This document shows positions 7,610-10,610 of a stretch of DNA of 10,610 bases, one piece after another (the stretch's first letter is position 1; the number at the start of each line of letters is the position of its first letter). Source of the DNA: an uncultured Candidatus Pelagibacter sp. (GTDB lineage: Bacteria > Pseudomonadota > Alphaproteobacteria > Pelagibacterales > Pelagibacteraceae). The stretch spans positions 1-10,610 of the forward strand of contig CAJQRR010000035.1 of assembly GCA_905612385.1 (NCBI GenBank), read 5' to 3'. The notes below the pieces were generated by a model. It worked only from the letters and a program-made list of their open reading frames with translations. It did not search any database and was not told where the DNA came from. A program made the position numbers and the translations under genes.

Positions 7610-7936
7610 ATGAATAACGCGACTAAAAAATGGCTATTAATGAGAGTAAGCTCTGTGGTGTTGATACCATTAATGATATGGTTTATTTTAAATTTAGTTT
7701 CAGTTTTCAATAAAGATTATGTTGATATTGTTAATTTTTTTTCAAATCAGCCATCTAAAATTTTAGTTTCTTTGTTGTTAGTTTTTGCCTATTTTTTTTC
7801 AGCTTTAAGTATTAGTGAGGTATTTGAAGACTATATACAGGATGAAAAAATCAAAAATGTCGCAAACAAAGCACTCAATATTTTTGCTATACTAGTTCCA
7901 TTAATCACAATAATTGTAATATTTAATTTAAACTAA
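7610..7936 (+). CDS. sdhD: succinate dehydrogenase hydrophobic membrane anchor subunit (SdhD)
   Basis: SdhD is the second membrane anchor of complex II. I take the ATG at 7610 as start, giving 108 residues; an upstream in-frame TTG at 7589 would add seven residues lying inside sdhC and is less likely. [10 protein letters not shown] at the N-terminus matches the W..R.(S/T) pattern of bacterial SdhD. Three membrane helices are visible at about 9-33, 50-72 and 84-107. EDYIQDE near residues 73-79 gives the conserved Asp-Tyr pair (Asp74, Tyr75), the Tyr being the expected ubiquinone ligand. Oddly, the protein has no histidine at all. The position 11 residues before Asp74, where the Escherichia coli subunit carries its heme-ligating His71, is Phe63. 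Assignment rests on hydrophobicity, size and place between sdhC and sdhA. The stop overlaps the sdhA start by 1 base (TAATG). Confidence 0.88.
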   Translation: MNNATKKWLLMRVSSVVLIPLMIWFILNLVSVFNKDYVDIVNFFSNQPSKILVSLLLVFAYFFSALSISEVFEDYIQDEKIKNVANKALNIFAILVPLITIIVIFNLN

Positions 7937-9708
7937 TGAGCTCATATAAAATAATAGACCATGAATATGATGTTATCGTACTTGGTGCGGGAGGCTCAGG
8001 CTTAAGAGCTGCTGTTGGTTTAAGTGAAGCTGGTTTAAAGACAGCCTGTATTTCAAAAGTATTTCCAACAAGAAGTCATACCTCTGCCGCTCAAGGAGGA
8101 ATTTCTGCATCTTTAGGGAATATGGGCGAAGATGATTGGCGCTGGCATATGTATGATACTGTCAAAGGTGCTGACTGGTTAGGTGACCAAGATAGTATTG
8201 AGTATCTTTGTAAAGAAGCTCCAGCAGCTGTTATAGAATTAGAAAAATATGGAGTTCCATTTAGTAGAACTGATGATGGTAAAATTTACCAAAGACCTTT
8301 TGGCGGAATGACAAAAAATTATGGCAATGGAATTGTTCAAAGAACATGCGCAGCCGCAGATAGAACTGGACATGCAATACTTCACACTCTTTATGGGCAA
8401 GCCTTAAAACACAACACTGAATTTTTTATTGAATACTTTGCTCTAGATTTATTAATGAAAGATGGTGAATGCAAAGGTCTTATTGCTTGGAATTTAAATG
8501 ATGGAACAATTCATAGATTTAGAGCTCACAGCACAATAATTGCAACAGGTGGTTATGGAAAAGCTTATTATTCTGCAACTTCAGCACACACTTGTACTGG
8601 AGATGGAAATGCAATGGTTTTAAGAGCAGGTTTACCATTACAGGATATGGAGTTTGTACAATTTCATCCAACAGGAATTTATGGACATGGAACTTTAATT
8701 TCTGAAGGTGTTAGAGGAGAAGGTGGCTATTTAGTTAATTCAAAAGGTGAAAGATTTATGGAGCGTTATGCACCAAAAGCTAAAGACTTAGCATCTAGAG
8801 ATGTAGTAAGTAGATCAATGTCAATTGAGATTAATGAAGGAAGAGGCGTGGGTAAAGAACAGGATCATGTTCACTTACACTTAAGTCATTTAGACAAAAG
8901 CATTATTGAAAGTAGACTTCCAGGAATAACTGAAGCAGCAAGATTATTTGCAAATGTTGATGTAACTAAAGAGCCAATACCAGTAGTTCCCACTGTTCAT
9001 TACAATATGGGAGGTATCCCAACAAACTATAAAGCTGAAGTATTAACAGGCAATGATTCTGAAACAGTTCCAGGATTAATGGCAATTGGTGAGGCTGCCT
9101 GCGTTTCTGTTCATGGAGCGAATAGATTGGGGTCTAATTCTTTAATTGACCTAGTTGTATTTGGAAGAGCCGCAGCTAGAAGAGCTGCAGAACTTGTAAA
9201 ACCAGGAACCCCACATGAAGATATAGGAGAGACTGAAACAGAAAAATGTTTAGAAAGATTTGATAAATTAAGAAACTCTAATGGCGAAAATAGTACTGCA
9301 GAGCTTAGACTTTCAATGCAAAAAACCATGCAATCAAAGTGTGCTGTTTTTAGAACAGAAAAAACACTTAAAGAGGGCGTTGATGATATTAGAAAAGCAT
9401 ATGATGGAATGGAATCAATTTCTGTAAAAGATAGGTCACTTGTTTTTAACACTGATTTAGTGGAAACATTGGAGTTTGATAACTTGATAAGACAAGCAAT
9501 TACAACGGTGGATTCTGCTTATAATAGACAAGAGAGCAGAGGCGCACATGCAAGAGAAGATTTCCCAAAAAGAGATGATGAAAAATTTATGCAACATACT
9601 ATTGCTTGGTGCAATGGAAAAGATTCAAAAATTGGTTATAGACCAGTTACCAAAACAACTTTAACAAATGAAGTTCAATATTTTCCACCACAAGAAAGAG
9701 TTTACTAG
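7936..9708 (+). CDS. sdhA: succinate dehydrogenase flavoprotein subunit (SdhA)
   Basis: SdhA oxidises succinate to fumarate at a covalently bound FAD on the cytoplasmic face of the inner membrane and passes electrons to SdhB. The 590-residue length is normal. The FAD-binding [10 protein letters not shown] motif is near residues 17-26; SHTSAAQGG carries His48, the expected site of covalent FAD attachment. Substrate and active-site segments follow in order: [33 protein letters not shown] with Arg288 as the expected proton-transfer arginine, [11 protein letters not shown], and [11 protein letters not shown] near the C-terminal side of the FAD domain. The C-terminal [16 protein letters not shown] stretch is the usual SdhA helical domain. 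The start overlaps the sdhD stop by 1 base, and the stop overlaps the sdhB GTG by 1 base. Fumarate reductase FrdA is related, but the SdhC/SdhD partners favour the aerobic succinate-oxidising enzyme. Confidence 0.97.
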   Translation: MSSYKIIDHEYDVIVLGAGGSGLRAAVGLSEAGLKTACISKVFPTRSHTSAAQGGISASLGNMGEDDWRWHMYDTVKGADWLGDQDSIEYLCKEAPAAVIELEKYGVPFSRTDDGKIYQRPFGGMTKNYGNGIVQRTCAAADRTGHAILHTLYGQALKHNTEFFIEYFALDLLMKDGECKGLIAWNLNDGTIHRFRAHSTIIATGGYGKAYYSATSAHTCTGDGNAMVLRAGLPLQDMEFVQFHPTGIYGHGTLISEGVRGEGGYLVNSKGERFMERYAPKAKDLASRDVVSRSMSIEINEGRGVGKEQDHVHLHLSHLDKSIIESRLPGITEAARLFANVDVTKEPIPVVPTVHYNMGGIPTNYKAEVLTGNDSETVPGLMAIGEAACVSVHGANRLGSNSLIDLVVFGRAAARRAAELVKPGTPHEDIGETETEKCLERFDKLRNSNGENSTAELRLSMQKTMQSKCAVFRTEKTLKEGVDDIRKAYDGMESISVKDRSLVFNTDLVETLEFDNLIRQAITTVDSAYNRQESRGAHAREDFPKRDDEKFMQHTIAWCNGKDSKIGYRPVTKTTLTNEVQYFPPQERVY

Positions 9709-10481
9709 TGGTTCAAATAAATTTACCTAAAAATTCAGAAGTTCAAAAAGGTATTTATTATCAAGATAAAACTGGATCAAAAAATATCCGAAAAGTAAAT
9801 GTTTATAGGTGGGATCCCTCAAATGGAGAAAATCCAAGAGAGGATACTTATGAAGTTGATATGGATAACTGTCCTTCAAAAGTATTAGATATTTTAAATA
9901 AGATTAAAAACGAAATTGATCCATCATTGGCTTATAGGAGATCTTGTGCACATGGTGTTTGTGGATCTTGTGCAATGAATATGGATGGTAAAAATGGTTT
10001 AGCATGTACAAAGCCTCATTCAGAAATTGAAGGAGATATAAATATTTATCCACTACCTCATCTAAAAGTTAAAAAAGATTTAATTGGGGATTTAAGTGGA
10101 TTGTATAAACAATACGAATCAATTGAACCTTGGTTGAAAACAAATACAAAAGTTGAAACTACAGAAATTATTCAATCTCAAAAAGATAGAAAAAAATTAG
10201 ATGGTGCATATGAATGTATCATGTGTGCATGTTGTTCCACTTCTTGCCCAAGCTATTGGTGGAATGAGGATAAATTTTTAGGTCCTGCAGTTTTGCTTCA
10301 AGCTTATAGGTGGATAGTAGATAGTAGAGATGATGAAAGAAAAGAGAGATTAAAAAAAGTAGCGGATGAACTTAAGTTGTATAGATGTCATACTATTATG
10401 AATTGCACCAATGCTTGTCCTAAGGGATTAAATCCAGCAAAAGCCATAGCTGAATTGAAAAAAATGCTTGCAACAAGCTAA
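9708..10481 (+). CDS. sdhB: succinate dehydrogenase iron-sulfur subunit (SdhB)
   Basis: SdhB carries electrons from the SdhA flavin through three iron-sulfur clusters to the ubiquinone site. Of 257 residues, the N-terminal ferredoxin domain shows the [2Fe-2S] cysteines Cys80, Cys85, Cys88 and Cys100 ([10 protein letters not shown]...ACTKP). The C-terminal domain has [16 protein letters not shown] with Cys170, 173, 176 and 180, and [17 protein letters not shown] with Cys227, 233 and 237, together sufficient for the [4Fe-4S] and [3Fe-4S] clusters. The start is GTG at 9708, overlapping the sdhA stop (TAGTG). It is supported by the [10 protein letters not shown] opening, which matches the usual alphaproteobacterial SdhB N-terminus, and by the lack of a nearby in-frame ATG. 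The gene closes the sdhCDAB set; 24 bases separate it from the next gene. Confidence 0.97.
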   Translation: MVQINLPKNSEVQKGIYYQDKTGSKNIRKVNVYRWDPSNGENPREDTYEVDMDNCPSKVLDILNKIKNEIDPSLAYRRSCAHGVCGSCAMNMDGKNGLACTKPHSEIEGDINIYPLPHLKVKKDLIGDLSGLYKQYESIEPWLKTNTKVETTEIIQSQKDRKKLDGAYECIMCACCSTSCPSYWWNEDKFLGPAVLLQAYRWIVDSRDDERKERLKKVADELKLYRCHTIMNCTNACPKGLNPAKAIAELKKMLATS

Positions 10482-10505
10482 TTACCCCTTTAAATAACAC
10501 CATTC

Positions 10506-10610
10506 ATGAATTTATTAGAACATTTTGTTGGTGGAAAGCTAATTTCAGGCTCATCTGACAGAAAAAGTAAAATTTTCAATCCTGCAACAGGTGAACAAGA
10601 ATCCGAAGTA
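10506..10610 (+). CDS. mmsA: aldehyde dehydrogenase family, probable CoA-acylating (methyl)malonate-semialdehyde dehydrogenase, 3'-truncated
   Basis: Only the first 35 codons are present, open to the right edge. The peptide MNLLEHFVGGKLISGSS followed by FNPATGEQESEV has the HF.GGK....S.R...(V/I)FNPATGE pattern that opens MmsA-type aldehyde dehydrogenases. These convert methylmalonate semialdehyde to propionyl-CoA, or malonate semialdehyde to acetyl-CoA, with NAD+ and CoA. No catalytic residues are in view, so the family is fairly secure but the substrate is not. The alternative is another aldehyde dehydrogenase. The start is 24 bases after sdhB with no evident ribosome-binding site. Context allows roles in valine breakdown or in the 3-hydroxypropionate/malonate-semialdehyde arm of DMSP or acrylate use; the latter is inference. 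Confidence 0.7.
   Translation, partial: MNLLEHFVGGKLISGSSDRKSKIFNPATGEQESEV

Noticed and set aside
9111..9452. 113-residue open frame on the - strand
   Set aside because: It mirrors well-conserved sdhA codons; its low-complexity Ser/Leu-rich translation has no family resemblance.
1..10610. CRISPR arrays, tRNA/rRNA genes, insertion sequences, phage genes or defence systems
   Set aside because: Nearly all bases are used by ordinary metabolic genes; no repeat-spacer pattern, RNA gene, transposase or terminal inverted repeat was seen.

Overview
The window is a gene-dense, strongly A+T-rich stretch in which every real gene lies on the + strand. Its codon use (AAA, AGA, ATA, TTA) and gene set point to a streamlined marine alphaproteobacterium of the SAR11 / Pelagibacterales group. 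The organism call rests on a Pelagibacter-type DMSP demethylase of 369 residues, alphaproteobacterial SdhC/SdhA/SdhB signatures, and almost no non-coding DNA: the largest gap is 26 bases. I did not compute GC content or run any search.

Layout: (1) 3-908, the 3' part of leuB (3-isopropylmalate dehydrogenase), cut by the left edge. (2) 935-6207, a four-gene DMSP-demethylation block with the order dmdC, dmdB, an alpha/beta hydrolase, dmdA. The genes are 1 base apart or overlap by 4 bases. (3) 6228-7235, asd (aspartate-semialdehyde dehydrogenase). (4) 7225-10481, sdhC-sdhD-sdhA-sdhB, the complete succinate dehydrogenase (respiratory complex II), overlapping asd by 11 bases. (5) 10506 to the right edge, the first 35 codons of an aldehyde dehydrogenase that looks like CoA-acylating (methyl)malonate-semialdehyde dehydrogenase (mmsA).

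How the genes fit together: DmdA moves a methyl group from DMSP to tetrahydrofolate, leaving 3-methylmercaptopropionate (MMPA). DmdB makes the CoA thioester and DmdC oxidises it to methylthioacryloyl-CoA. The usual last enzyme, the crotonase-fold DmdD (or AcuH), is not in the window. An intact serine hydrolase of unknown substrate lies between dmdB and dmdA instead. The pathway yields methanethiol (reduced sulfur), one-carbon units and a two-carbon fragment. asd leads to homoserine, the carbon acceptor for methionine, and sdh is the membrane-bound step of the TCA cycle, so the neighbours are metabolically compatible, though this may be only streamlined packing.

Points most worth a second look: the hydrolase inside the dmd block; a textbook A-AAA-AAA heptamer at the hydrolase/dmdA junction, positioned so that a -1 slip would fuse the two proteins; and an SdhD subunit with no histidine at all, which therefore lacks the usual heme b ligand.
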